Shown piece by piece: positions 11,871 through 23,348 of a DNA stretch of 64,000 bases. Origin of the DNA: Leptodactylus fallax (lineage: Eukaryota > Chordata > Amphibia > Anura > Leptodactylidae); contig CAMRHE010000077.1 in assembly GCA_947044405.1 (NCBI GenBank), positions 5,237,501 through 5,301,500 of the forward strand, read 5' to 3'. The notes under the pieces were generated by a model. That model saw nothing but the letters and a program-made list of their open reading frames with translations. It did not search any database and was not told the DNA's origin. Numbering within the stretch: position 1 is the stretch's first letter; each line of letters starts with the position of its first letter. The position numbers were made by a program, and so were the translations under genes.

Positions 11871-12374
11871 TGTAAGCTGTTGTGTGCATATGTTAAGAAA
11901 AACACAACTTGTATATGGCATTTCCCCTCTGTAAAGGCTCTATCGCAGTTGTTATCCCTGAGTTGGTCTGAGACTAGCTGTTATGATGGGTACCATAGAC
12001 CGCATAGACCGCACATGGTGAAAGACAGAGACTCTGTGCTCCAACTCTCACTCACTCAGCAGCATAGAGGACATTATAGAGAATACTGAACAATATTGAT
12101 GTGAATAAAGAACATGGATGTGATAAAAGAAAACCATCAGTAATAGCAGCAGCCTCTGTCTGTGCATGGCCCTTCCTCTCTCCACAGACTTCTATGGACA
12201 GCTGTAATTTGCTAACTCTGTATTCTGGAGGGTCAATGTCAGTTTCTGAGGTAAGTACTACACTACAATAATATCAACTACTAAGTCTACCATGATCTTA
12301 AAAGCATTTTGCTGTTTTGTACCACCAATGTTTGGCCACCTCATTGTTAGGACTGGGGGACCAGATATTACTAC

Positions 12375-12548
12375 CAGGGGCAAAGTTATAGGTGGGTGTA
12401 GTGGATGCAGTCACTGCTGGGCTCTGAACTCTAAGGAGGCGCCAAACGTCCCTCTGTCATGTAAAATATACCACTATTCTAAATATTCTAGGTAGGGCAC
12501 TATTACAGATTTTGTATTGTGACCCAGGAGCTATAAGTTACGCCTCTG
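12375..12548. mobile_element. Short GGCGTAACT-type MITE
   Basis: The left end CAGGGGCAAAGTTATAGG and the right end CTATAAGTTACGCCTCTG are inverted copies. Related copies are at 11362, 51006, 52864 and 63963. It has no coding capacity. Confidence 0.55.
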
Positions 12549-14403
12549 ATTGCTACTCTTGTGTGATAGATGAGGGTCCCAGCAGTCAGACCCCCACTGA
12601 TCAGACATGCATGACAAATCCTATCAATATATACAGGTGGTGTCTATAACCCCATTGATAGATATGGTTTTATGTATACAGCATGTTCAGCCATGACATC
12701 CCTTCTAAAATGGCATTCATGTCAGCTGATGTCAATGTGACTTTAGACTACCTCTTCCTTACATTGGCAGGACAGTGGAATCAGTAAGTGAGACTTTCCT
12801 CCTACACTGCAATTAGATGCCATCTTGTAAGTGAATGGGGCTGGTGGTCAGAGTTGGTGATGTCACTCTCCAATGCGTATCCTCCAACCTTTTAGAAATC
12901 AGAAGCCATGGGGGACATGTCACCAACAGCAGACTGGTGGGCATCCCCTCCTGCTCCTAAAGTGACTGCTAACACACAATAACCTATTGTACTGAATTAC
13001 ATAGCATATATAGTTGTAGACACAGTGTGAAATATCTGTAAGTGGATAGATATCAGCTAATGGATGACCTGTTATAGAACTGCCATGGTCCCCAGTACTG
13101 TAAACACTGGTTTTGTTATCTATAGGTCAGTGAATATATAATGTCTACATTGTGTAAGTCTGGTCCTGTAAGTGATTAATGTCCTTTATTAATGCAGCTG
13201 GAGGACTGTACCACTGTAGGAATCTACCATATGAGATGAAGGCATTGACTGATAAATGATAAATTTGCTGGGAGACATTCAGCTTGCTGTAAGTCATGTA
13301 ATACCTTCTTTGCTTCTGAGACTATAGGCACCCTATGTGGGGCTGGGCTGGAAGCACAAGCTGTTCTCTAGGGAGCAAAGGTGTGAAGGTTTCTCCTTTC
13401 AGTGGCTTGGCCTCCTTTCTTTGCCTCTCTAGATCTAAAAATAACCTGGGCTGTTACTTTCCTGTAGAGTTATCCATCATCTTAATGAGCTGACCCTTCT
13501 ACGAGGAGAGATTTCATGTCACAGCTGCCGGGGACATTAAATATGCGCAATCAATGCATGCCACCTCTAAAATCCCATGATCAAGTGTTACAGACATAGA
13601 CGGCAATGCTGGGCTGCGGACTCAGCTGTATTTTGCAGATATATCCGATAGTCTGTGGTATGAAGATGTGTTGTGTGGTTTCATTTAGGAATGCCGGCAA
13701 ACTTACTGCCTTATCTTATAGGAAATCTGTCACCAGAGACTTTCATTTCAACCATGTATCTCTCACTGGTGTTCTTGCTGCAGTTTCTATAAAATCACCC
13801 TTCACCTACAGCGCAGCAGCCAATGCTGGAGTTTTCGTCTTACTGTGTGTGTACAATATTCATGAGCTGCCGAATACCAACCCTCCCCAAACTGCTGATT
13901 TGCAGCTTTCTCCCTATGCACAGTATAGAGAGAAATCTGTCAATCTGAAAGCAGAAAGGAGGGGGCGCCGTCACTTATAAATACCAAGACTCAGCAATTG
14001 GCTCCAGCTATGGTTAATAAAGAGTTATTGTATAAAAACAATAGCAAGTAAGTGATCCATGGATGGAACCAGGGTTACTGCTTTATGCTGTCCGAGGATT
14101 GTGCAACACAAACCTGATCACAGATTCTCTTCATAGATACATCCAAAAAAAATATGTGAGAGCAAAATCTATATGAATTATATATGGGCATGAGCTGATT
14201 CACAGCAGATTGCACACAGCTGATTGAAACGGGTGAAACTTGTGGTAAAAATCCACAACATAAATTGCCATAATGCAGATTTATAATCAGCACCGCAGAT
14301 CAATTCCACATGGAGTCTGCACAATTTTTTTGCTGTGTGTGGATGAGATTTGGTAACATCTCTACTCTTTTGCTACTATAAATGCTGTGTATTCATCCTG
14401 TCA
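12549..14403. other. No gene seen
   Basis: Non-coding. A stretch near 13717-13980 begins AGGAAATCTGTCACCAGAG, which resembles dispersed frog repeat ends, but its boundaries are unclear. The 124-codon reading frame there (13606-13980) has no family features. Confidence 0.4.
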
Positions 14404-14794
14404 TGTACATTAATGTGCAAGAGTTTTAGGCAGGTGTGGAAAAAATGCTGCAAAGTAAGAATGCTTTCAGGAACGGAAGGGTTAATAGGTTATTTTTGTC
14501 AAATAAAAAATAGAATAAATGAACAAAAGAGAAATCTAAATCATATAAATATTTAGTGTGACCTTTGCCCTTTGGAGGAGGAGTCCTGGCAGTGATGATT
14601 TGGCCCCCATAGAGCCCTGATCAACATCATGCAATCTGTCTGGGATTACATGAAGAGACAGAAGGATTGGAACAAGAAGATCTGTGCTTAGTTCTCCAAG
14701 GTGTTTGTAACAACCTCCCTGCCAGATTCCTTCAAAAACTGTCTGCAAGTGTACCTAGAAGAACTGATGAAAGGCAAAGGGGAAAGGTCACACC
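14404..14794 (+). mobile_element. Tc1-like element relic, internally deleted
   Basis: The left part carries a decayed Tc1-type terminal repeat (GCAAGAGTTTTAGGCAGGTG). It is followed directly by sequence resembling the 3' end of a Tc1 transposase gene, with the C-terminal reading LPDSFKNCLQVYLEEL visible in one frame. The middle of the gene is missing and frames are broken. The right terminal repeat is absent where the SINE at 14795 begins. Different lineage from the three intact elements. Confidence 0.6.
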
Positions 14795-15031
14795 AAATAT
14801 TATTACTATTTATTTATTTTCTTACTTATATAGCGCCATCATATTCCGCAACGCTTTATAGACATTGTCAGTCACTGTCCCATATAGGGCTCACAATCTA
14901 AATTCCCTATCAGTATGTCTTTGGAGTGTGGGAGGAAACCAGAGTACCCGGAGGAAACCCACACAAACACGGGGATAACATACAAACTCCTTGCAGATGT
15001 TATCCTTTGCAGGATTCAAACCCAGGTGGTT
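14795..15031 (-). mobile_element. tRNA-derived SINE, lacking its 5' head
   Basis: The body and tail match the SINE copy at 57724-57978 in reverse orientation (ATATAGCGCCATCATATTCC near the start, TGTGGGAGGAAACC in the body). The tRNA-like A-box half is missing, the usual 5' truncation. An AT-rich tail points toward 14800. Confidence 0.75.
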
Positions 15032-15627
15032 TTCTTTCCAGAACATTACTGCCTCTGCAATGTCAATTTTGACTGTGTCAACAATTCAACCCCAAAGTGT
15101 TACATTAGAAATATGTCAGCTACAACTTTATAAGGTACGGTAAAATGAATGGTGTATTGTATGGCCATTGGTCAAACAACAGTTATTGTGAGCGAGGAAT
15201 AAGTGGTCACATATCAGCGCTCTCGGGAGAATTGAGAGGTTTGGAACAAATGTTTCTATGCAATGTTCTTTATACACACATACCATACCACACCTGAACT
15301 ACAAATAGGTATGCTACATACTTACAGCAAATACTGGAAACCTACAGAACATCTGTAAGCACCTCTGACATGTTGGTTTTAAGAAATACTTTCATTCCAC
15401 ATAAAGTAATAACTCTGCAACACCTTTTCTTATAACTGTACTATGTCTGATTCCTCCTACTAAATTTTTATAAATAAATTGACAAGGGGGTGTTACCATT
15501 ACCTTTGTCATAGGGGTGTGTTTCTGCTCTGTCTGACACTGGCAGTCCTGATTGGACAGTATCAGTCTTTGTAGGGATACCATCCCCCCAGGGTAACACC
15601 TATTTGTTAATTTATTCATAAATTTTA
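15032..15627. other. No gene seen
   Basis: Non-coding stretch between a SINE and a MITE. I recognise nothing in it. Confidence 0.4.
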
Positions 15628-15970
15628 GGCTAAGGCCCCATGTAGTGTGCCACAGCCAAAATGCTCTGCAGGAAAAACCGCAGCAGAAACGCATTGCGGT
15701 TTTTCCCGCAGAGCTTTTCATACAAAGTCAGCTTTCCTCTGCGGACTTTCTTCTTCAATTATACCTATACAGAAACCGCCAGTGTTTCCGTAGGTATAAT
15801 AAACATGTTGCGATTTCCAAAAATGCGACGGCTTTGAAAATTGAAGCATTTCTGCTGCGGATATTTTTCTGCAATGTCTGGATGGGATTAGGCAGAATCC
15901 ATTCCACTTTGCAGGAACTGTAAAACGCTATGGCCAAACCGCAGCATTTACACCATGTGGGGCTTCTGAC
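15628..15970. mobile_element. Palindromic MITE, family A copy 1
   Basis: The outer end GGCTAAGGCCCCATGTAG is inverted at the right as CATGTGGGGCTTC. The core contains AATTATACCTATACAGAAAC and an inverted GTTTCCGTAGGTATAAT, so the centre folds back. The same core recurs at 16722, 21448 and 51740. There is no coding capacity. Confidence 0.7.
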
Positions 15971-16415
15971 TTAAAGAGGAATAACAGAGGGACGACACAA
16001 CACAGAGTTCTAAGAAAGGGCGCTGCTCTTTACTATAGAAATAGTTCTATCTCCATTACCATGGCCCCCTGACTGCGCTACTCGTGTATTTTCCAGACAT
16101 TCTGTTCTAGATAAACTCATTACTGTGTTATACACAATTTTATCACATGATTTTACAATACATTTCATTGAATTCAATTGACTGTGCATGTGCTGAGGCT
16201 GGCATGTTTCCTAATGATCTCTCAGATCACTGCTGGGACTGCTGTTTATTGGAAAATAAGCAATTCAATGTCTAGAATGGCTGGAATACAGTTAGTGGTG
16301 GATACAATAAAATGAGTAAGATTTTTTCTAACCACAACTTCATTCATGGTCAGTTATAGATTTGCACAAATATATTTCAGGTGCATTTCACCATGGTCGG
16401 ACAGTGATATGTAGA

Positions 16416-16418
<3 letters not shown>
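15971..16418. other. No gene seen
   Basis: AT-rich non-coding sequence without recognisable features. Confidence 0.4.

Positions 16419-16457
<39 letters not shown>
16419..16457. repeat. (TA)n microsatellite
   Basis: About 19 uninterrupted TA units. Confidence 0.97.
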
Positions 16458-16459
<2 letters not shown>

Positions 16460-16721
16460 TGATGTAATTGTATTTCAAAATGCCTGATCATTTGTTCTAA
16501 TGGAAAATAGTTATCACAACAAATTCCAAAGCACACAGGAAATATAAAAATAATACCAGACATCTTCATTTATGAGTACATAAGAATATATAAAAACATA
16601 GATTACATGGGGGGACAAGGGACACCCACAAAAAGATATCTCCCCTGGTAGGATAGAGCAAATAACACATATTATAGGCCAATTGCTCCAAGTGTCAAAC
16701 AAGCCCAACTGCAGGGTCCAA

Positions 16722-16939
16722 AATGGCCGTCGCGGTTTTGGAAATCGCAGCATGTCAATTATACCTACGGAAACGCAGGCGGTTTCCATATAGGTATAAT
16801 GGAAGCAGAAAGTCCGCAGAGGAAACCTCTGTGAACTTTCTGTGCAAAGCTCTGCGGGAAGAACCACGATGCGTTGCCTCCACGGTTTTTCCCGCAGCAC
16901 TTTTTTTTTCTGTGGGATGCCACATGGGGTTGCAGCCTA
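16722..16939. mobile_element. Palindromic MITE, family A copy 2, truncated
   Basis: It shares the core CAGCATGTCAATTATACC, the inverted GGTATAATGGAAGCAGAAAG and the right end CCACATGGGGTTGCAGCCT with other family A copies. The left terminal repeat is missing. Confidence 0.65.
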
Positions 16940-16945
16940 AAGGAG

Positions 16946-17024
16946 TTATCCATACCTAAATAGAGTTTTTATACTGCTGACCTGTCCACAGGGTGTGGGT
17001 GTCGATTTCGGTCCAGACAACCCC
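16946..17024. mobile_element. Truncated TTAA-type element end
   Basis: The right end CAGACAACCCCT followed by TTAA matches the ends of TTAA-flanked foldbacks such as 45314-45567. Only a short part is present. Confidence 0.4.
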
Positions 17025-17028
17025 TTTA

Positions 17029-18715
17029 ACTTCTTGCCACCAGCCACTACAGCGAGGTATCCAGTGTTGGATTCTTTATGCAAGGCATTTGTCTGCTCTT
17101 CTTGCTTTTTTCATTTTTTTTTTTTTTTTGAAAAGCATTTCACAACTCTGGTCCTCAAGTAACTAAACAGTTTGTATATTGAGGATTCCTTTAAGATTGC
17201 ACATGTGTTGTAATGTGATGTTGTTCTCTCTATGGGGATTTTTAACATGACCTTCTGACGATATTTGAAGACCAGCTTTGAGGAACACCTAATATCTAAA
17301 TAACCTGTCTTAGTAAATTAAAAAAAAAAAAAATTACGAGAAAGACAATGTTGACTCTGCAAACTGTCCACATTGCAGAATATGGAAGTGCCTCAGTGCA
17401 TAGAAAGCCTTACACATGCTTTTAATGGACCTAGAAGTATCTTTGTAAACTTAGTTGAACTGAGGCTATTTCCAGCTGCATTCATATGCATGTATGAACG
17501 TACCTTTCTATGTGTACCCCACTGCCTCCTTCTCTATCTTATCCCCCAAAAAAGCCACATGTATAATAAAGAAAACTCAAACAAGCCAAATTCCTTGTAT
17601 CTGCCTGGATGTGTTTATGACAGCATGAAGTGCAGTGTAGTAGATGGCATCAACTCTAGTAATACCTGATATCTGCAAGACATTATGTAAAGAATCCTTA
17701 CTATGCATGCTGCTGAGTAGTCAGTTCTTCCCAAGGGTAAAATAAACCTGACGGGAAGATCACACAGCGTTTCTGTGGATTCACATAAGGGAAATTGATT
17801 AGAAAGAGGAAAAATAGTAGTTAGTAAACTGATAGACATGTCATGTATCTGAGCGCTTATAAATAAATCCATGAGCAGAGCTGACAGTGCTTGCAGGGCT
17901 CTGATACCGGCCACTTAACAGCCAATTCATTACAGCAATGTAAGGGAGATGGGAGATGAACAAAGCCTGGTATGCTTCCAGCTGGATGCAGGCGAGCCGC
18001 CCTAGTGAACTTTCTGTCCAGTGTCCTATCTTCCAGCGGAGGTCAGAGAGAGGTTATAATTCTGGGAAGGTTCACCCAGCAGCCAGGGAACACAGCACAA
18101 TATTGTTCCTGGCACACATCGCATTGGAGAAAACATCTACTGTTTGCTGGCAGGATAAGAGGGAATGAATATCTGTGTATGTGTGTGCCCTGCTTTCTCA
18201 AGCATTTCCTTAATTATGCAAGGGCGAGCAAGTTCCTGCCAAAAGAAAAAGCAAAACATTTTTTGCTGATTCCTTTGCGCCACTTTGGTCCACTTATCTT
18301 GGTCTTCAACCCAATGTAACCTTTCCATATCTGCAATACCTTGTAACAAATAGCTGAAACATTTTAAGTAAAATATTGGACAAAAAAGTTGCATAATAAT
18401 TATAACAGTAATTCACACAGTTACTCCGGATTGATGTGGGCCATGTGGTCGGACTTACTGGCCTGAACATTATGCCGGGAGAGGAACTCCTAGCATAGAG
18501 TTATCTATGCTGCTAGTCCCTGTCTCCCAGCGACATACTGTCCTGTACTAAAATCAGTATGAGACAGTATGTCACTAGGAGTCAGGTACTCCTAGCAGCA
18601 TAGACAACTATTACGCTTGGAGTCCCTCTTCTGGCAAACTCTTCAGGCTGATAAATCTGGTGAACACAGGGACTAAGTTTCATGGCTGAAACTCGGTCGT
18701 GGGAATGTGGGGTTA
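17029..18715. other. No gene seen
   Basis: Contains a T-run near 17112-17129 and an A-run near 17320-17333. A somewhat GC-richer patch lies at 17956-18170 with an open frame on the plus strand, but no splice sites or family features support an exon. Near 18477-18610 there is an imperfect inverted pair (ATAGAGTTATCTATGCTGCT and GCAGCATAGACAAC). Confidence 0.4.
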
Positions 18716-19684
18716 GCCTACATGCACACAAACATAAAAACGTCCATTAAAAACAGATGAAACAGTCCGTTTGTAATGTCTATTTTCCATCTGTCTTTTT
18801 CATACATTTTCCGTCCATCTGACCATATTTCTAACACCCATTTGTCATCTGTTTTTAACTGTCCATTAAAAAGCAGAACTTCATTGGTCTTAAAGGGAGT
18901 CTATCATTGGGGAAACCTGTTTTTAACTGAAGCAATGTTGGAATAGCCTTTATAAAGGCTATTCTACTCCTACCTTTACTATGCTTCTCCTCGTCCTGGT
19001 TTGTCCAAAAAAACATTTTATTCTCATATGTAAATTATGCTCAGGGACCATCGGGGATGTTCCCCCTGTCTTCTGAGCACTCCGCTTCATCGCCGCAACC
19101 GCAAATTCGCCTGCTTTTTCACGCCCCCTGCATATTCTTCTGTTCATCTTGCATCTTCTTCTTGCTCCGTCGGCTATTTTTCTGGAGTACGCTGGTGTAA
19201 GAAACTAAACAAAAATGGCCACCGGAGCCAATTTCAGTTCAGGCAGAGCCAACTGAGCATGCTCCGTCCGCCATTTTTGTTTAGTTTCTTACACCAGTGT
19301 ACTTCAGAAAAATGGCTGACGGAAAAAGCATATGCAAGATGAACAGAAGAAGATGCAGGGGGTGTGAAAAAACAGCGCTGGAGGCAGGTTGAGGCGATGA
19401 CGCGGAGTGCTCGGAGCACAGGGGGAATGCCCTCGGTGCTCCCTGAGCATAATTTACATATGAGAATAAAAATGTTTTTTTGGACAAACAGCCCCGAAGA
19501 GAAGAAAAGTAAAGGCTATTGCAACATTACTTCAGTTAAAAACATGTTTCCCTATAAATATGGAACCATTGACATGTATTGGATCTGTCAGGCTGTGAAA
19601 ACAGCCAAAAATAGGACATGTCCTATTTTTTGATGGATGTTATCCATGGTCCATTAAAAAAAAAAGATGTGTGAATTCACGTCT
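18716..19684. mobile_element. MITE interrupted by a TTAA-type foldback
   Basis: The outer element runs from about CATGCACACAAAC (18721) to GATGTGTGAATTCAC (19666-19680). Matching halves read GTCCATTAAAAAC on the left and GGTCCATTAAAA on the right. Its middle is split by the insertion at 18894-19553, after which the sequence continues with CCATTGACATGTATTGG. Non-coding. Confidence 0.5.
18894..19553. mobile_element. TTAA-type foldback MITE (660 bp), nested
   Basis: The left flank is TTAA (18890-18893) and the right flank is ATAA (19554-19557), a likely decayed TTAA. The two arms of about 300 bp are inverted copies that meet near 19230. Examples are CTCATATGTAAATTATGCTC on the left with its complement on the right, and AAACTAAACAAAAATGGC near 19202 with its complement near 19273. 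The reading frames inside on both strands are mirror images of one another and not genes. Confidence 0.75.
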
Positions 19685-19744
19685 AATAATAGATTTTATT
19701 ATATTATTCACATAGCAGTTGGGTTCCAGCAGCAGAATAAGCTG

Positions 19745-19935
19745 TGGTCTGGTCATACATGGTCTTTTTATGTTTGCTGAAAATTTTTGAGCCAAAGCCA
19801 GGAATTGATTGAAAAGGAGTGAGAAGAAAAAAAGAAAGGACTTATTCTTCTTCCAGCTGGATCCACATCTGGCTTTGGTGCAAAAAAACTGCAGCAAAAA
19901 ATGTCATAAAAAGACTGTTTGTCCATGTGTCATCT
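19745..19935. mobile_element. Degraded family B element
   Basis: TTTTTGAGCCAAAGCCAGGA is paired with the inverted CTGGCTTTGGTGCAAAAA about 75 bp later, the same central fold as at 4322 and 54408. The ends are unclear. Confidence 0.55.
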
Positions 19936-21447
19936 TTAATCTTATTTTCAGGAGACCCCTTTAACAGGTGATCTTTTTAATTCATGAACGCAGGAATTCT
20001 GTTAACCATTGGAATCCCATTCCTGCATTCTTGTATTATTAAAAAATACCATACATAGAGTTTTTGCGTTTAATTTAGTGCACGTGTAGATTGAGCCCTT
20101 GTAACTTCTGCAAAACCTGATCAAATACAGATAATAAAACCAATATACTTGTTTAAACAGGTCTGAAGTACCTTCAGCTGCCATGTACAAAGCATAACTA
20201 CACTATGTCCTCTATTTAAGGATAATTCTTTCTTTAATCCATCTTTGTTCACTAGTGGAAGGGGCACCACACCCTTGTCAGGAAGTGGGATTTTCTCTTC
20301 ACTTCTGGTAGTGCGGAGCAACATGTATTGACTGGAGTCATGTTCTGCTAATGGGCTGGCAGACCAAAATGATTTAACTACAATAGTTATCCATCCATGG
20401 CCAGATCTCCAAGCAACACATCTGTCTTACATTTATCTCATAACCTCATGTCCTGAACAGAAATGAGTTTCATTGCAGTCTACAGTCAGGGATGGAACGT
20501 GTTTGTCAGAGATGACATCTTGGCTGCAGAACAATTTCATTATTTCTACACAAGATATAGAAAATGTCAATTATAAAACTAGTTGTTGGAGTGCAGATCC
20601 CGGGGTACGTTAGTGAATTGCTTTCCTGACTCTTTCTGAAATGGCAGCCTGCTTTGTTGGACAAAGGATTTATTTTGACTTCAGAAAACATCAGAATCAA
20701 AGAGGTTTGGTAGCTTGTTGGGGAAGATTGGTGGAAGAAGTCATGCAACTAGAAACTTCACAACCTCCAGTATTAGGTCCCAGGTTTTGTTGGAAAGCCA
20801 ATTCTGTAGCTCGATAGACACCCTCAGATTTCTGTAACTCCCATTCATTACAGTTGTTAGGAACCATACATTCACCTCTTTGAAAAGAATGTCTTGAAGA
20901 TGTGGGACTCAACTAGCAGACCTCAGCATTCATTTATAAGATGTCCACGTGTCGTAAGAGTCAATATGGGAAAATAGTAGAACTTGACCCATTTCTTAAC
21001 AACTGGGGTGTTAATTCTCTGCTGAGAGGTAGAGACTGTTCACTGGACAATCAAGACTGATTACTTTACAGTAATTGGTATTTACAGTGTATTGGTAGTT
21101 GAAAGTAATGCACCAATATTTTTTGACAAAGTAATGGTGGTGGTGGAGGGGGGTTTCAGCAGGGCAGTCCTAGGCCATAGATAAATTAATTTCAATAGGT
21201 CAGGTGACATGACAGATCATTTTAAAGAATAAAACATGTAATGTGTTGATTCTTCCGTGTAGCAATCCATAGCTCCTTCCAAAAACCCTGAATGTAGCCT
21301 TTTAACCCTAGTTATAATGAGGCTAGGGATGTTCTATGAGACCTCCAGGGCTGTATTATAAAAATGCAAGTCACATGGGGGAATCCATGTTAGCATATAC
21401 TCAGCAGCAATGCAACAGTAATCCCTTTGTTGGCCAAAAACAGAAAC
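19936..21447. other. No gene assigned
   Basis: Mostly plain non-coding sequence. On the minus strand, 20912-20697 gives a 71-codon open frame of non-repetitive composition followed by AATAAA-like signals, but I recognise no family and see no splice context. Left unassigned. Confidence 0.35.
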
Positions 21448-21718
21448 TTAAGGCCAGGGGGCGAATCCCATGCCCATTTTGCGGTAAAAACCGCACTGCG
21501 ATCACGCAGCGATTTCCAAAAATGGCGCGGTTTTGGAAATCGCAGCATGTCAATTATACCTACGGAAATGCTGGCGGATTCCCCATAGGTATAATTGAAA
21601 CAGAAAGTCCGCAGAAGAAACCTCTGAGAACTTTCTGTCTAAATTGCTGCGGGAACAACTGTGATGCGTGCCCGCTGCGGTTTTTTTGCTGCAGGACGCC
21701 ACGTGGGGCCTTAGCCTG
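21448..21718. mobile_element. Palindromic MITE, family A copy 3
   Basis: The left end TTAAGGCCAGGGGGCG and the right end ACGTGGGGCCTTAGCCT are imperfect inverted copies. The family core CAGCATGTCAATTATACC and inverted CCATAGGTATAATTG are present. Non-coding. Confidence 0.7.
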
Positions 21719-21750
21719 AAGGAGTTTTCCCATCTCAAGGTTTCAACTTA

Positions 21751-23346
21751 TAGTGGGGAAAATAAGTATTTAGTCAACCACCAATTGTGCAAGTTCTCCC
21801 ACTTAAAAAGATGAGAGAGGCCTGTAATTGTCATCATAGGTAGACCTCAACTATGAGAGACAAAATGAGAAAACATATCTAGAAAATCACATTGTCTGAT
21901 TTTTTAAGAATTTATTTGCAAATTATGGTGGAAAATAAGTATTTGATCACCTACAAACAAGCAAGATTTCTGGTTCTCACAGACCTGTAACTTCTTCTTT
22001 AAGAGGCTCCTCTGTCCTCCACTCATTACCTGTAGTAATAGCGTCTGTTTGACATTGTTATCAGTATAAAAGACACCTGTCCACAACCTCAAACAGTCAC
22101 ACTCCAAACTCCACTATGGTGAAGACCAAAGAGCTGTGGAAGGACACCAGAAACAAAATTGTAGACCTGCACCAGGCTGGGAAGACTGAATCTGCAATAG
22201 GCAAGCAGCTTGGTGTGAAGAAATCAACTGTGGGAGCAAAAATTAGAAAATGGAAGACATACAAAACCACTGATAATCTCCCTCGATCAGGGGCTCCACG
22301 CAAGATCTCACCCCGTGGGGTCAAAATGATCACAAGAACGGTGAGCAAAAATCCCAGAACCACACGGGGGGACCTAGTGAATGAACTGCAGAAAGCTGGG
22401 ACTAACGTAACAAAGGCTACCGTCAGTAACACACTACACCGCCAGGGACTCAGATCCTGCAGTGCCAGACGTGTCCCCCTGCTTAAGCCAGTACATATCC
22501 GGGACCGTCTGAAGTTTGCTAGAGAGCATTTGGATGTTCCAGAAGAGTATTGGGAAAATGTCATATGGTCAGATGAAACCAAAGTAGAACTGTTTGGTAG
22601 AAACACAACTTGTTGTGTTTGGAGGAGAGTGAATGCTGAGTTGCATCCAAAGAACACCATACCTACTGTGAAGCATGGGGGTGGCAACATCATGCTTTGG
22701 GGCTGTTTCTCTGCAAAGGGACCAGGACGACTGATCCGTGTACATGAAATAATGAATGGGGCCATGTATCGTGAGATTTTGAGTGCAAACCTCCTTCCAT
22801 CAGCAAGGGCATTGAAGATGAAACGTGGCTGGGTCTTTCAGCATGACAATGATCCCAAGCACACCGCCAGGGCAACGAAGGAGTGGCTTCGTAAGAAGCA
22901 TTTCAAGGTCCTGGAGTGGCCTAGCCAGTCTCCAGATCTCAACCCCATAGAAAACCTTTGGAGGGAGTTGAAAGTCCATGTTGCCCAACGACAGCCCCAA
23001 AAAATCAGTGCTCTAGAGGAGATCTGCATGGAGGAATGGACCAACATACCAGCAAAAGTGTGTGCCAACCTTGTGAAGACTTACAGAAAACGTTTGACCT
23101 CTGTCATTGCCAACAAAGGATATATAACAAAGTATTGAGATGAACTTTTGTTATTGACCAAATACTTATTTTCCATCATAATTTGCAAATAAATTCTTTA
23201 AAAATCAAACAATGTGATTTTCTGGATTTGTTTTCTCATTTTGTCTCTCATAGTTGAGGTCTACCTATGATGACAATTACAGGCCGGCCTCATCTTTTTA
23301 AGTTGGAGAACAATTGGTGGCTGACTAAATATTTTTTTCCCCACTG
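21751..23346 (+). mobile_element. Tc1-like DNA transposon, full length (1596 bp)
   Basis: TA occurs on both sides (21749-21750 and 23347-23348). The terminal inverted repeats are about 200 bp long and diverged by scattered substitutions and a few indels. The outermost base is C at the right end and T at the left. Within each repeat the motif GGAAAATAAGTATTTG recurs at the outer and inner edges (outer 21755, inner 21930 and 23157-23173), the IR/DR layout of Sleeping Beauty-type elements. The interior holds one intact transposase gene on the plus strand. TIR divergence suggests an older insertion than 34334-35964. Confidence 0.94.
22116..23138 (+). CDS. Tc1-like transposase, DD34E
   Basis: This 340-residue protein is the usual length of Tc1/Sleeping Beauty transposases. 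It would bind its terminal repeats and cut and paste the element at TA sites. The ATG at 22116 follows ACTCCACT and starts the family-like [10 protein letters not shown]. An N-terminal paired-like DNA-binding region (about residues 1-110, two helix-turn-helix units) includes [11 protein letters not shown]. The catalytic domain has [11 protein letters not shown] (Asp 153), QHDNDPKH (Asp 244) and NPIENLW (Glu 279), spaced exactly as in Sleeping Beauty. A glycine-rich [11 protein letters not shown] box lies at 187-197. The frame is uninterrupted to the typical end. All catalytic residues are present, but the terminal repeats have drifted, so mobility is uncertain. Confidence 0.95.
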   Translation: MVKTKELWKDTRNKIVDLHQAGKTESAIGKQLGVKKSTVGAKIRKWKTYKTTDNLPRSGAPRKISPRGVKMITRTVSKNPRTTRGDLVNELQKAGTNVTKATVSNTLHRQGLRSCSARRVPLLKPVHIRDRLKFAREHLDVPEEYWENVIWSDETKVELFGRNTTCCVWRRVNAELHPKNTIPTVKHGGGNIMLWGCFSAKGPGRLIRVHEIMNGAMYREILSANLLPSARALKMKRGWVFQHDNDPKHTARATKEWLRKKHFKVLEWPSQSPDLNPIENLWRELKVHVAQRQPQKISALEEICMEEWTNIPAKVCANLVKTYRKRLTSVIANKGYITKY

Positions 23347-23348
23347 TA

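Noticed and set aside
20697..20912. Minus-strand 71-codon frame of protein-like composition
   Set aside because: No recognised domain and no splice sites; unproven without transcript or homology data.
22097..22765. 222-codon minus-strand reading frame
   Set aside because: It lies opposite the intact Tc1 transposase and has no independent features.
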